A stretch of 30,549 nucleotides of DNA, taken from contig JBGPIT010000013.1 in NCBI GenBank assembly GCA_041485125.1, positions 1 through 30,549 on the forward strand, read 5' to 3'. The notes under the pieces are model-generated. The model saw only the letters and a program-made list of their open reading frames with translations. It was not told the DNA's origin and searched no databases. Numbering within the stretch: position 1 is the stretch's first letter; the number at the start of each line of letters is the position of its first letter. The stretch comes from JBGPIT01 sp041485125. Lineage in GTDB: Bacteria > Desulfobacterota > Binatia > UTPRO1. Of the stretch, positions 23,534 to 30,549 are shown piece by piece. Made by a program: the position numbers and the translations under genes.

Positions 23534-25557
23534 GACTGGGACAGGCGCCGGTAGAGGGCCTCGTACTGCCGCACCATGCGCGTGATGCCGAACCGCTCGC
23601 GCACGCGGCCGCGCGCCGCGATCCCCATCGCCGACCGGCGCGACGCGTCCCGCAAGAGCGCGACGGTCGCCCGCGTCGCATCCTCGACGACGGTGCGCTC
23701 ATCGGGCGCGATCAGGACGCCGGTCTCTTGTGTCACCAGCTCCGATTGCGCGTTCACGTCGGTGAAGACCTGCGGCACGCGCATCGCCATCGCCTCGTAG
23801 CTGACGAACGCGAGCCCCTCGTGCGCGCTCGGCATCACGAGGAGATCGGTATCGCGGAGGACCGGTCCGGCGTGCGGCATCTCCCCCGTGAGCACCAGCC
23901 GCCCCGGCGACGGCATCTTCGCCCGCAGCTGCTCGATTCGTCGCCGCTCCGGCCCGTCGCCGACCACGACGAAGTAGACGTCGAGATCGGGCGCGCGCCG
24001 CTGCACCTCCGCGGCGATCTCGACGAAGAGCCACGGTCGCTTCTGCCAATGCAGCCGGCCGATGAAGCTGACGACCAACGCCCCGGCGGGCACGCCGATC
24101 TGCGCGCGGAACACACCCGCTGGATAGTGCGCCGGATCGAACTCCCCTTCCGAGTCGACCCCCGTGTAGATGACGGTCACCTGCTCGGCGGGCACGCCGA
24201 GCCCGACCAGGTAGCGCTTCAGCCACTCGTTCGTGACCGTGCGGTGATCGAGGTACTGCCGATAGTGCTTGGTGCTGTAGCTCGGGTGCCCGCCCTCGAT
24301 GACGTCCGGCGGCTCGAGGACGTGGCACTGATCGACGACCTTCACCCGCGGCGCGATCTTCCGGAGGAGCGGCAGCGCGTCGTAGGCGGCGAACGAGTGC
24401 ATGATGTGGACGAGCCCGATCTCACGCCGACGCACGTACTCGACGAGGAGCGCGGCGTAGCGACCGTCGCTCGGCACCGTCAGATGCTCGCTGAGGTGAC
24501 AGAGCTCACGCACGTACGGCCGCACTCGATCTTCCCAGGAGTGCCGCGACGCCATCGTGGTCATGAAGTGGAAGTCGACGAGCGCGGGATCGACGCGGGT
24601 CACGAGATCCACGGCGCCTTTGTCGGCGCCGCCGCACTCGATGAATTGTGTCACGTAGAGGGCTCGGATCGCTCCGCGCGCCGTGGGAAGCGCCCCGCCG
24701 GGCGGCGCGGGCGTGACCTCGACGCGCGTCGGAAACGTGCGCGGCGCCATCACGAGTCGCAGGCGGTCCGGGCGGATCGCCGCGACCAGCTCACCGGCGG
24801 TGCTCTGCGTGGCCGCGACCACGGCACGGAACGCGGCGGCACGGGCGAAGATCGCGAGCGACGTCGCGGGTGACGCGGCGAGCGTCGCCGCGTTGGCGTC
24901 GACCACGTGATCGGGCGTTCCGATCGTCGGCGCGTCCGGCACGCCGCGGAGAACCATCGCGTCGACGGCCGGGTCGGCGGCGAGCGCCGCGACCGCCATC
25001 TCGACCGCCGTCGGCGAGTACAGCGGCCCGGCTCCGTAGTGCTCCGGCTGCAGCAGCAGGACGTAGTCGGCGCGCGCGAGCCATGCGTCGTCCGATCGCC
25101 AGTCGCGGAGCTCGACGGCCGCGACGGCCGCGCCCGGCCTGATCTGCTCGCACGGCACCGGGAGCACGACGGCGTCGAGCGGACGGCTCTGCCGTGCGAG
25201 CGCGCCGGCGACCGCCGCCGCGCTCGCACCGTCCGGAACGCCGGTGCAGACCACCACGACCCGCGCTTGCTCGCCGAAGCGCGCGAGCGCGCGCGTCCGC
25301 CGCGCCGGCCGCACTTTGCGGGCGACGATCTGGAGGACACGGCGCAGCACATAGGGCGGCCAACGGCGGCGGTAGTAGTTGCGGTCGGCCTCGAGCGCGC
25401 GGGCGTATTGTTCGGTCGCCTCCAGCTTCCGCCGCAGTGTCGCTTCTCCGGCCTCGTTCGCCCCCGAAGCGTGCGTGCCGCTGGCGGGCGCCGTCGTCGT
25501 CACCGCGGCCGACGCGGAGCACACGCGACGCACGTCAGCGGGCCCGGAGCCGGTCAC
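23530..25557 (-). CDS. Two-domain glycosyltransferase, GT-A-like then GT4
   Basis: 675 residues. After a low-complexity start, residues ~40-80 are charged and helical (coiled-coil-like). Residues ~95-270 look like a degenerate GT-A fold (RVVVVCTGVPDGASAAAVAGALARQ, YVLLLQPEHYG) without a clear DxD. From ~300 there is a full GT4 domain: ALYVTQFIECGGADKGAVDL, VSFIGRLHWQKRPWLFVEIA, VVGDGPER, and EGLAFVSYEAMA. The order is the reverse of its downstream neighbour. The start is GTG 25557, the first possible start after an in-frame stop. Its end overlaps the next gene by four bases, so they are co-expressed. Confidence 0.86.
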   Translation of the reverse strand: MTGSGPADVRRVCSASAAVTTTAPASGTHASGANEAGEATLRRKLEATEQYARALEADRNYYRRRWPPYVLRRVLQIVARKVRPARRTRALARFGEQARVVVVCTGVPDGASAAAVAGALARQSRPLDAVVLPVPCEQIRPGAAVAAVELRDWRSDDAWLARADYVLLLQPEHYGAGPLYSPTAVEMAVAALAADPAVDAMVLRGVPDAPTIGTPDHVVDANAATLAASPATSLAIFARAAAFRAVVAATQSTAGELVAAIRPDRLRLVMAPRTFPTRVEVTPAPPGGALPTARGAIRALYVTQFIECGGADKGAVDLVTRVDPALVDFHFMTTMASRHSWEDRVRPYVRELCHLSEHLTVPSDGRYAALLVEYVRRREIGLVHIMHSFAAYDALPLLRKIAPRVKVVDQCHVLEPPDVIEGGHPSYSTKHYRQYLDHRTVTNEWLKRYLVGLGVPAEQVTVIYTGVDSEGEFDPAHYPAGVFRAQIGVPAGALVVSFIGRLHWQKRPWLFVEIAAEVQRRAPDLDVYFVVVGDGPERRRIEQLRAKMPSPGRLVLTGEMPHAGPVLRDTDLLVMPSAHEGLAFVSYEAMAMRVPQVFTDVNAQSELVTQETGVLIAPDERTVVEDATRATVALLRDASRRSAMGIAARGRVRERFGITRMVRQYEALYRRLSQS

Positions 25558-25672
25558 GCCGCGACACGCGCCTCGGCGAGGATTCGAGACCGCTCACACG
25601 CTGACCGGCCGCGAGTCGTCGCGGGCTTGGCGAGGGCGTGATGCGATACGTGCCGCACGAGGGCCCTCCGTA

Positions 25673-26992
25673 TCAAGATCGGGAGCGCCTGTTGAGAGGA
25701 AGGGCCGTGCTCCGCGCGTGCGCACGCTGCAGATCCGCCTCGACGCCGTCGACCATGCGCTCGATGTCGTGACGCTCCTCGACCGCGGCGCGCGCGCGCG
25801 CGGTCGCGGCGAGCGCCTGCTCCGGCGCGCGCACCAACGCCTCCCAGCGCTCGACCAGGTGCGCGACGTCGCCGGTTCGGAAAACGGTCGCGTTCTCGCC
25901 GTCACGGACCAGCTCACCGGTGCCGCCGGTGAGCGTCGTCACGACCGGGATGCCCGAGGCGAACGCCTCGATCACCGTCAGGCTGAACGGCTCCTCGCGC
26001 AGCGTCGCGAAGACCAGCAGGCCGGCGCTGCGTTGCACCTCCTGCCACAGGGTCTCGCGCGGCAAGGCGCCCGCGAACCGCACGTGCGGCTCGAGACCCG
26101 CGCGCGCGACCTCGGCGCGCAGGCGACTCGCGAAGGGCGTGTTGTCGCGACCGTAGAGCGTCAGCGAGACCTCATGACCGCGGCGGCGCAGCTCGGCGAT
26201 CGCCGCAATCGGTATCTGTGGCCCCTTGTGCTCCTCGAGCTGCCCGACGTAGGCCCAGCGCGCGAGCTCGTCGGCGCGCCGAGCGCGAAAGGGAAAGAGC
26301 GGCAGCGCGATCCCCCACGGGATCACCACCGCGCTAGCCGGCGACACGACCGGCGCGCTCAACGTCTCGATGTGGCGGCTGACGTACTGTGCATGATCGA
26401 CGGGCGCGGTGCTGCCGCGCGGCATCAGGCCGAGCGCGGCAACGGCTCGACGCCCGCCCGCGAGCGCCGCCCGACGCCATGCCGGCCACCCGGGGTACGG
26501 TCGTGTCCAGCGGTCGAGGAGCGGGTCGCAGCGCGGCCAGCGGGCGATCCAATCGTCCGAGACGTAGGCCACGACCGGTCGGCCGCGCGCGCGGAGCGCC
26601 TCGATCACCGCCGCGCTCAGACCCTGCGGGTTGAAGAGGTAGACGACGTCCCACCGCCCGCCCGCGAGAAAGCGCCGGGCCCGGCGCAGTCCAGCGGCGC
26701 TGCGGACGGTCTCGGCGAGCACCTCCGCCGTCCGCCAGGGGCGCGGGTAAACCTCCTCGAAGAGCAGACGATGCACGTTGCCGTCGACGGTCGGCGCCCC
26801 GACGCCGAAGGTGCTGGTGAGGACGGTGACGCGGTGGCCGCGCGCCTCGAGGCGGCGCGCGACGTCGTGCGCACCGAGCTCATAGCCGCCGATCACGTGC
26901 GGCGGCCACAGGTCGCTCACGATCAGGAGCTGCAACGACCGCCGCGACGTCGGCTCGCCGGCGAGGGTCGTGGGCGATGCGCCCGCCGTCAT
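25673..26992 (-). CDS. GT4-family glycosyltransferase
   Basis: 439 residues, single GT-B enzyme. Motifs are IVSDLWPPHVIGGYELGAHDVARRL at the N-terminus, VGQLEEHKGPQIPI at the domain hinge, YGRDNTPFASRL, and EEPFSLTVIEAFASGIPVVTT with the EX7E donor-binding acids. These retaining enzymes use NDP-sugars. It is soluble or peripheral, and the C-terminus is basic. ATG 26992 is close to the divergent GT4 gene at 27049. It lies 115 bases before the next glycosyltransferase on the same strand, so an operon with it is likely. Confidence 0.9.
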   Translation of the reverse strand: MTAGASPTTLAGEPTSRRSLQLLIVSDLWPPHVIGGYELGAHDVARRLEARGHRVTVLTSTFGVGAPTVDGNVHRLLFEEVYPRPWRTAEVLAETVRSAAGLRRARRFLAGGRWDVVYLFNPQGLSAAVIEALRARGRPVVAYVSDDWIARWPRCDPLLDRWTRPYPGWPAWRRAALAGGRRAVAALGLMPRGSTAPVDHAQYVSRHIETLSAPVVSPASAVVIPWGIALPLFPFRARRADELARWAYVGQLEEHKGPQIPIAAIAELRRRGHEVSLTLYGRDNTPFASRLRAEVARAGLEPHVRFAGALPRETLWQEVQRSAGLLVFATLREEPFSLTVIEAFASGIPVVTTLTGGTGELVRDGENATVFRTGDVAHLVERWEALVRAPEQALAATARARAAVEERHDIERMVDGVEADLQRAHARSTALPLNRRSRS

Positions 26993-27048
26993 CGTACGCG
27001 ACGTTCCATTCCGCGCCGGCGAGGATTCTGGTAGCTCCGGCCTCCGCG

Positions 27049-28179
27049 GTGCGCGTCGGCCTGGACATCACGTGTTTGAAAGCGCCGATGGGGGGCTACG
27101 AGCGCTACGTGACCTCGCTGCTCGCCGCGCTCGCGACGTTGCCCGGCGACGAGCGCTACGTCGCGTTCACCGAGCGGCACTACGGGCCGCGCGTCGTGCC
27201 CGCCACCCCGCGCGTCGCGCTGCGGCCGGTCGCCACCCTGCCCCGCTTCATCGCGAAGGTCCTGCTCCAGGATCAGACCTACTGGCCGGCGCTGCTGCGG
27301 CGCGCGGCGCCCGACGTGGTGCACACGCCGATCTTCGCCGGCATGTGGCGTGCGCCCCGCCCCTACGTCCTGACGCTCCACGACTTGATCCCGCTCCGCG
27401 ATCCTCAGAGCCTGACACGCTCGGCGGCGTGGTATTGGCGCACGATCCTGCCACGTGCGGTCACGCGCGCCGACGCGATCCTCACCGACTCGGAGTTCTC
27501 GCGCGCGGAGATCTGCGCGCACTTCGGTCTCGCGCCCGAGCGCGTGACCGCCATCCCCCTCGGCGTCGATGCGCGCTTCCGGCCGGTCGAGAATCCGGTG
27601 CGTCTCGACGAGGTGCGCCGGCACTACGGCCTGGCCGGCGACTTTCTTCTCTTCGTCGGCATTGCGAGCCCGCGAAAGAACGTCGACCGGCTGGTCGCGG
27701 CGTTCACCGCGTTGCCCGATGCCGTCCTCGGCGGCACCCAGCTCGTCCTGGTCGGACCGCCGGGGTGGAAGAACGGCGCGCTCGAGCGCGTGCTCGCGAC
27801 GCCGCGCGCGCGCACCCGCGTGCGCCGGTTGGGCCACGTCCCGGACGACGAGCTGCCGGCGCTCTACACCCTCGCGCGCGGGGCGGTGAATCTCTCGAGC
27901 TACGAGGGCTTCGGCTTGCCCGCGCTCGAGGCGCTCGCCTGCGGGAGTCCCCTGCTCTGCTCCGCGACGAGCGCGTTTCCCGAGGTGGTCGGCGACTGCG
28001 CACTGCTCGTCGATCCGCTCGACCGCGACGCCGTCGGCGCCGGTCTCGCCGCGCTCCTCACCGACGACGACGAGCGCGCGGCGCGCCGTGCCCGCGGCAT
28101 TCGTCATGCGCAGGCGTTTACGTGGCGCCGCACTGCCGAAGCGACGCTGGCGGTGTATCGCCGGGTGGCACGTCGCTGA
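27049..28179 (+). CDS. GT4-family glycosyltransferase on the opposite strand
   Basis: 376 residues from GTG 27049, where the typical start VRVGLDITCLKAPMGGYERYV begins. An ATG at 26977 would overlap the start of the divergent neighbour and adds a non-conserved stretch. Motifs are LTLHDLIPL, LLFVGIASPRKNVDRLVAAF and SSYEGFGLPALEALACGSPLL. This is the mannosyl/rhamnosyl-type GT4 pattern. It is the only plus-strand gene in the cluster. Its last 62 bases overlap the 3' end of the convergent GT2 gene. Confidence 0.88.
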   Translation: MRVGLDITCLKAPMGGYERYVTSLLAALATLPGDERYVAFTERHYGPRVVPATPRVALRPVATLPRFIAKVLLQDQTYWPALLRRAAPDVVHTPIFAGMWRAPRPYVLTLHDLIPLRDPQSLTRSAAWYWRTILPRAVTRADAILTDSEFSRAEICAHFGLAPERVTAIPLGVDARFRPVENPVRLDEVRRHYGLAGDFLLFVGIASPRKNVDRLVAAFTALPDAVLGGTQLVLVGPPGWKNGALERVLATPRARTRVRRLGHVPDDELPALYTLARGAVNLSSYEGFGLPALEALACGSPLLCSATSAFPEVVGDCALLVDPLDRDAVGAGLAALLTDDDERAARRARGIRHAQAFTWRRTAEATLAVYRRVARR

Positions 28180-29071
28180 GCGCGGCACGCCGGCCCTGGA
28201 GGAAGCCGGCCGTCCACGAGACGTAACCCGGCACCAAGAGCGGCACCAAGGCGAGCGTCGGGCCGAGGCGCTCCGGATGGCGCTGCGCGATGCGCTTCAC
28301 CGTTCGAAAGAAGCGTACCATCGGCAGGAGCGGCGCCAGCGACGGATGGTCGACGAACAGCCGCCCGCGGAGCGGCGCCAGGCGGCGCGCGACGGCCGAG
28401 CCGTAGCCGAGGACGCGTTGGTGGTGGACGTAGTCCCCGAAGCGGGTCCGGTTCACGTGCATCACCACGATGCTGGGATCGAAGAAGATCCGGCCGCCAC
28501 GCTCGACCAGGCGATGATTGAAGATCAAGTCCTCGGCGCAGGGCGGGACGGCCGGAAACGGCCCGGACGCGGCGAGAACGTCGCGCCGCAAGCAGATGTT
28601 GCAGTGGGGCGCGTCGACGACGAGGCCGGGCGGCCGCGCCGGCGTGAACTCGTTGAACTCGATCCAGTAGGCCGCGCTTCCCACCGCGCTCTGCGGCGTA
28701 CCGTTCAGCATCGCCCCCGCGACCGCGGCGTAGTCGCCCGCCGCATGGCGGGCGAGCAAGCGCTCGAGCCAATCGGCCGGCACCACGCAGTCGTGGTCGG
28801 TGAGCGCGACGAAGGAGCCGCGGGCCATGCCGACGCCGATGTTGCGCGCGGCCGCCTGCGGCGTGCGGGTCGAGAGCGCCGCCACGCGACAGACTGGGAA
28901 GCGCGCGGCGAGACGATCGGCGGTGCCGTCACCGGTGCTGTCGACGACGATCACCTCGTAGGGCTCCGCGAGCGACTGGCTGACGAGCGCGGCGACGCAG
29001 CGCTCGAGCATCGCGCCCGGCGCGTAGGACGGAACGACGACGGAGACGAGCGGCGTCGACGTCGCGCTCAC
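28118..29071 (-). CDS. GT2-family glycosyltransferase
   Basis: 317 residues from GTG 29071, which overlaps the ABC ATPase stop as GTGA. Motifs are SVVVPSYAPGAMLERCVAALVSQ, YEVIVVDSTGDGTAD, and ALTDHDCVVPADWLERLL with the DxD-like DHD that binds the metal-nucleotide-sugar. A hydrophobic part near the C-terminus (LGPTLALVPLLVPGYVSW) may sit on the membrane. The last ~20 residues are encoded in the overlap with the convergent GT4 gene. It is probably co-expressed with the exporter. Confidence 0.88.
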   Translation of the reverse strand: MSATSTPLVSVVVPSYAPGAMLERCVAALVSQSLAEPYEVIVVDSTGDGTADRLAARFPVCRVAALSTRTPQAAARNIGVGMARGSFVALTDHDCVVPADWLERLLARHAAGDYAAVAGAMLNGTPQSAVGSAAYWIEFNEFTPARPPGLVVDAPHCNICLRRDVLAASGPFPAVPPCAEDLIFNHRLVERGGRIFFDPSIVVMHVNRTRFGDYVHHQRVLGYGSAVARRLAPLRGRLFVDHPSLAPLLPMVRFFRTVKRIAQRHPERLGPTLALVPLLVPGYVSWTAGFLQGRRAALSDVPPGDTPPASLRQCGAT

Positions 29072-29817
29072 GGCAGACTCGCGTAGCGGGCCGCGACGTC
29101 GGCCGCCGTGCCGACGTGGGCGATCGTGCCGTGCTCGAGCAGCAACGCGCGCGTGCACGTCGCGGTGAGGAGATCCATGTTGTGCGTCACCAACAGCAAA
29201 GTCACGCCGCCGCTCCGGAACGTCGCCAGACGCTCCTCGCATTTGCGCTGGAACTGCGCGTCCCCCACCGACAGCACCTCGTCGACGATGAGGATCTCGG
29301 GCTCGGCGTCGGTCGCGATCGCGAAACCGAGGCGCGCCACCATACCCGCCGAGTAGTTCTTGAGCGGCACGTCGAGAAAAGGGGTCAGCTCGGCGAAGTC
29401 GGCGATGGCGCCGATGCGGGCGGCAAGCTCGCGGCGGCGATAGCCGAGGAGGGAGCCGTAGAGAAAGATGTTCTCGCGGCCGGTGAGCTCGACGTCGAAG
29501 CCGGCACCGAGCTCGATCAGCGGCGACAACCGGCCGCGCACGGCCACCCGGCCGCGCGTCGGCGGCACGATCCCCGCCAGCACCTTCAGCAGCGTGCTCT
29601 TGCCGGCGCCGTTCCGCCCGACGATGCCGAAGCTCTCGCCGGTGCCGATGGTGAAGGAGACGTCGCGCAGCGGCCAGAACGACTCGCGCGGGAAGCGCTC
29701 GCCGCGTACCCGCCGAATGACGTACTCGCGCACCGACATCACCCGCTCCTTCTGGAGGTCGTAGCGGATCGAGAGTCGGTCGACGTCGAGACGGCTGTCG
29801 TGGCGCCGCATCGTCAC
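29068..29817 (-). CDS. wzt: Polysaccharide ABC exporter, ATP-binding protein
   Basis: 249 residues. Walker A GRNGAGKST, signature YSAGM (the variant typical of polysaccharide exporters rather than LSGGQ), Walker B EILIVDEVL and switch His in LVTHN. The N-terminal LRDVSFTIGTGESFGIVG and the RFPRESFWPL stretch fit the Wzt/KpsT/TagH group. The protein ends soon after the ATPase domain, so it lacks the C-terminal glycan-recognition domain of the longer Wzt proteins. GTG 29817 overlaps the permease stop as GTGA, and ATG 29811 is an alternative. Confidence 0.92.
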   Translation of the reverse strand: MTMRRHDSRLDVDRLSIRYDLQKERVMSVREYVIRRVRGERFPRESFWPLRDVSFTIGTGESFGIVGRNGAGKSTLLKVLAGIVPPTRGRVAVRGRLSPLIELGAGFDVELTGRENIFLYGSLLGYRRRELAARIGAIADFAELTPFLDVPLKNYSAGMVARLGFAIATDAEPEILIVDEVLSVGDAQFQRKCEERLATFRSGGVTLLLVTHNMDLLTATCTRALLLEHGTIAHVGTAADVAARYASLP

Positions 29818-30549
29818 ACGTAGTCGATGAAGCGGGCTTGGTAGCGCCGGAAGGTCGTCCAGCCGACGGCGAGCGCGAGCGCGGCCTCGGCGGCGGCGAT
29901 CGCGACGGTCGGCCAGGGCGGCGCGACGCCGGCGTAGAGCGGCATGCGAAAGACGTCGACCAGGACGTACATCGGGTTCCAGCGCAAGATGGCGCGCGCC
30001 GCCGGCGGCAGGATGTCGATCGGGTAGAAGATCGGCGTAGCGTAGAACCAGGCGAGCAGCGCCGCCTCGTAGAGATAGCGGACGTCGCGGAAGAAGACGT
30101 TGAGGGTCGCGAGGAAGAGCGCGACCCCGAGCGTGAACATCGCGATCAGCGCCACGCCGAAGGGCACGAACAGGATCGCCGGCGTGAGCCCGACGCGCAG
30201 CACGAGCAAGATACCCAGCAACGGCACCATCGCGAACGCGAAGTTGACGAGGTTCGCGCCGACCGCGGCAATCGGAAAGATCTGATTCGGCACCGCGACC
30301 TTCCGGATCAGGTGGCCGGAGTCGACAATGCTGGCGAGCCCCTGCGTCGAGCCGAGCGCGAAGAGATTCCACGCCAGCAGACCGATGATCACGAAGAGCG
30401 GGTAGCGCGCCACGTTCGGCGCGAAGACCTTCGAGAAGACGATGGTGAGGATCGTCATCGTGATGAGCGGGTTCAGCATCGTCCACGCGAAACCGAGGAC
30501 CGAGCGCTTGTAGCGCTGCTTGATGGCGCGGCTCACCAGGTTGTGGAGG
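29814..30549 (-). CDS. wzm: Polysaccharide ABC exporter, permease, 5' end cut by window
   Basis: An ABC-2 type membrane protein with about six hydrophobic helices. The sequence starting LHNLVSRAIKQRYKRSVLGFAWTMLNPLI at the window edge is the conserved N-terminal part of this family, where the chain normally starts a little earlier. So GTG 30536 is probably not the true start, and the 5' end lies outside. It partners with the ATPase to move a lipid-linked polysaccharide across the inner membrane. It heads the visible part of the operon. Confidence 0.92.
   Translation of the reverse strand, partial: LHNLVSRAIKQRYKRSVLGFAWTMLNPLITMTILTIVFSKVFAPNVARYPLFVIIGLLAWNLFALGSTQGLASIVDSGHLIRKVAVPNQIFPIAAVGANLVNFAFAMVPLLGILLVLRVGLTPAILFVPFGVALIAMFTLGVALFLATLNVFFRDVRYLYEAALLAWFYATPIFYPIDILPPAARAILRWNPMYVLVDVFRMPLYAGVAPPWPTVAIAAAEAALALAVGWTTFRRYQARFIDYV

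Noticed and set aside
21560..23554. Plus-strand open frame of 664 codons opposite the first glycosyltransferase
   Set aside because: Rich in Arg, Glu, Asp and His with no motif. It is the antisense reading of a real GC-rich gene with clear GT4 motifs.

Overview
This is a GC-rich, gene-dense chromosomal window from a Gram-negative bacterium. It carries a sigma-54 activator, a soluble complex I arm, an RhlB-type helicase, a lipobox lipoprotein and a Wzm/Wzt polysaccharide exporter. GTG starts are common, ATGA/GTGA stop-start overlaps are frequent, and several small families (DUF4124, M15 with an inserted EF-hand-like loop, the six-cysteine secreted protein) are ones I associate with deltaproteobacterial-grade lineages such as Myxococcota, Desulfobacterota or Binatota. 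The taxon is inferred, not proven. I saw no mobile element, CRISPR array, tRNA or rRNA.

Left part (1-4268). The 3' part of an NtrC-type sigma-54 activator, with a likely frameshift near base 36, is followed by a sequence fitting the -24/-12 sigma-54 promoter consensus. Behind that promoter lie three co-directional genes: a CpaE/TadZ-like ATPase with a receiver-like N-terminus, a single-domain response regulator and an exported retropepsin-like protease. A ribbon-helix-helix protein with its own promoter and a reverse-strand unknown gene follow.

Complex I (4411-10992, minus strand). Seven tightly coupled genes encode the complete peripheral arm of NADH:quinone oxidoreductase in the order nuoB-G-I-C-D-E-F. 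They end in a translationally coupled 106-residue protein that I do not recognise. No membrane subunit (A, H, J-N) is present in the window. A small eight-cysteine protein with bacterial metallothionein spacing lies upstream of nuoB.

Housekeeping and small genes (11473-21332). These include an alpha/beta hydrolase, an HU-family protein with a clear promoter and terminator, a 54-residue SH3-like protein ending inside that terminator, a CPBP membrane protease, RhlB, an RRM protein, a stand-alone IF-1, a dicluster ferredoxin, a four-CxxC zinc-ribbon protein, a DUF4124 protein and a secreted six-cysteine protein. An M15-type peptidase lipoprotein appears broken by an in-frame TAG together with loss of its linker. 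One unknown gene (16835) has a perfect inverted repeat filling its promoter spacer.

Surface polysaccharide cluster (21374-30549). An ABC exporter (wzm, cut by the window edge, and a short wzt) and a GT2 glycosyltransferase run on the minus strand. A GT4 gene on the plus strand overlaps the GT2 tail, and three more minus-strand glycosyltransferases follow. Two of these are two-domain enzymes with opposite domain order. Together they look like assembly and export of a capsule- or O-antigen-like glycan.
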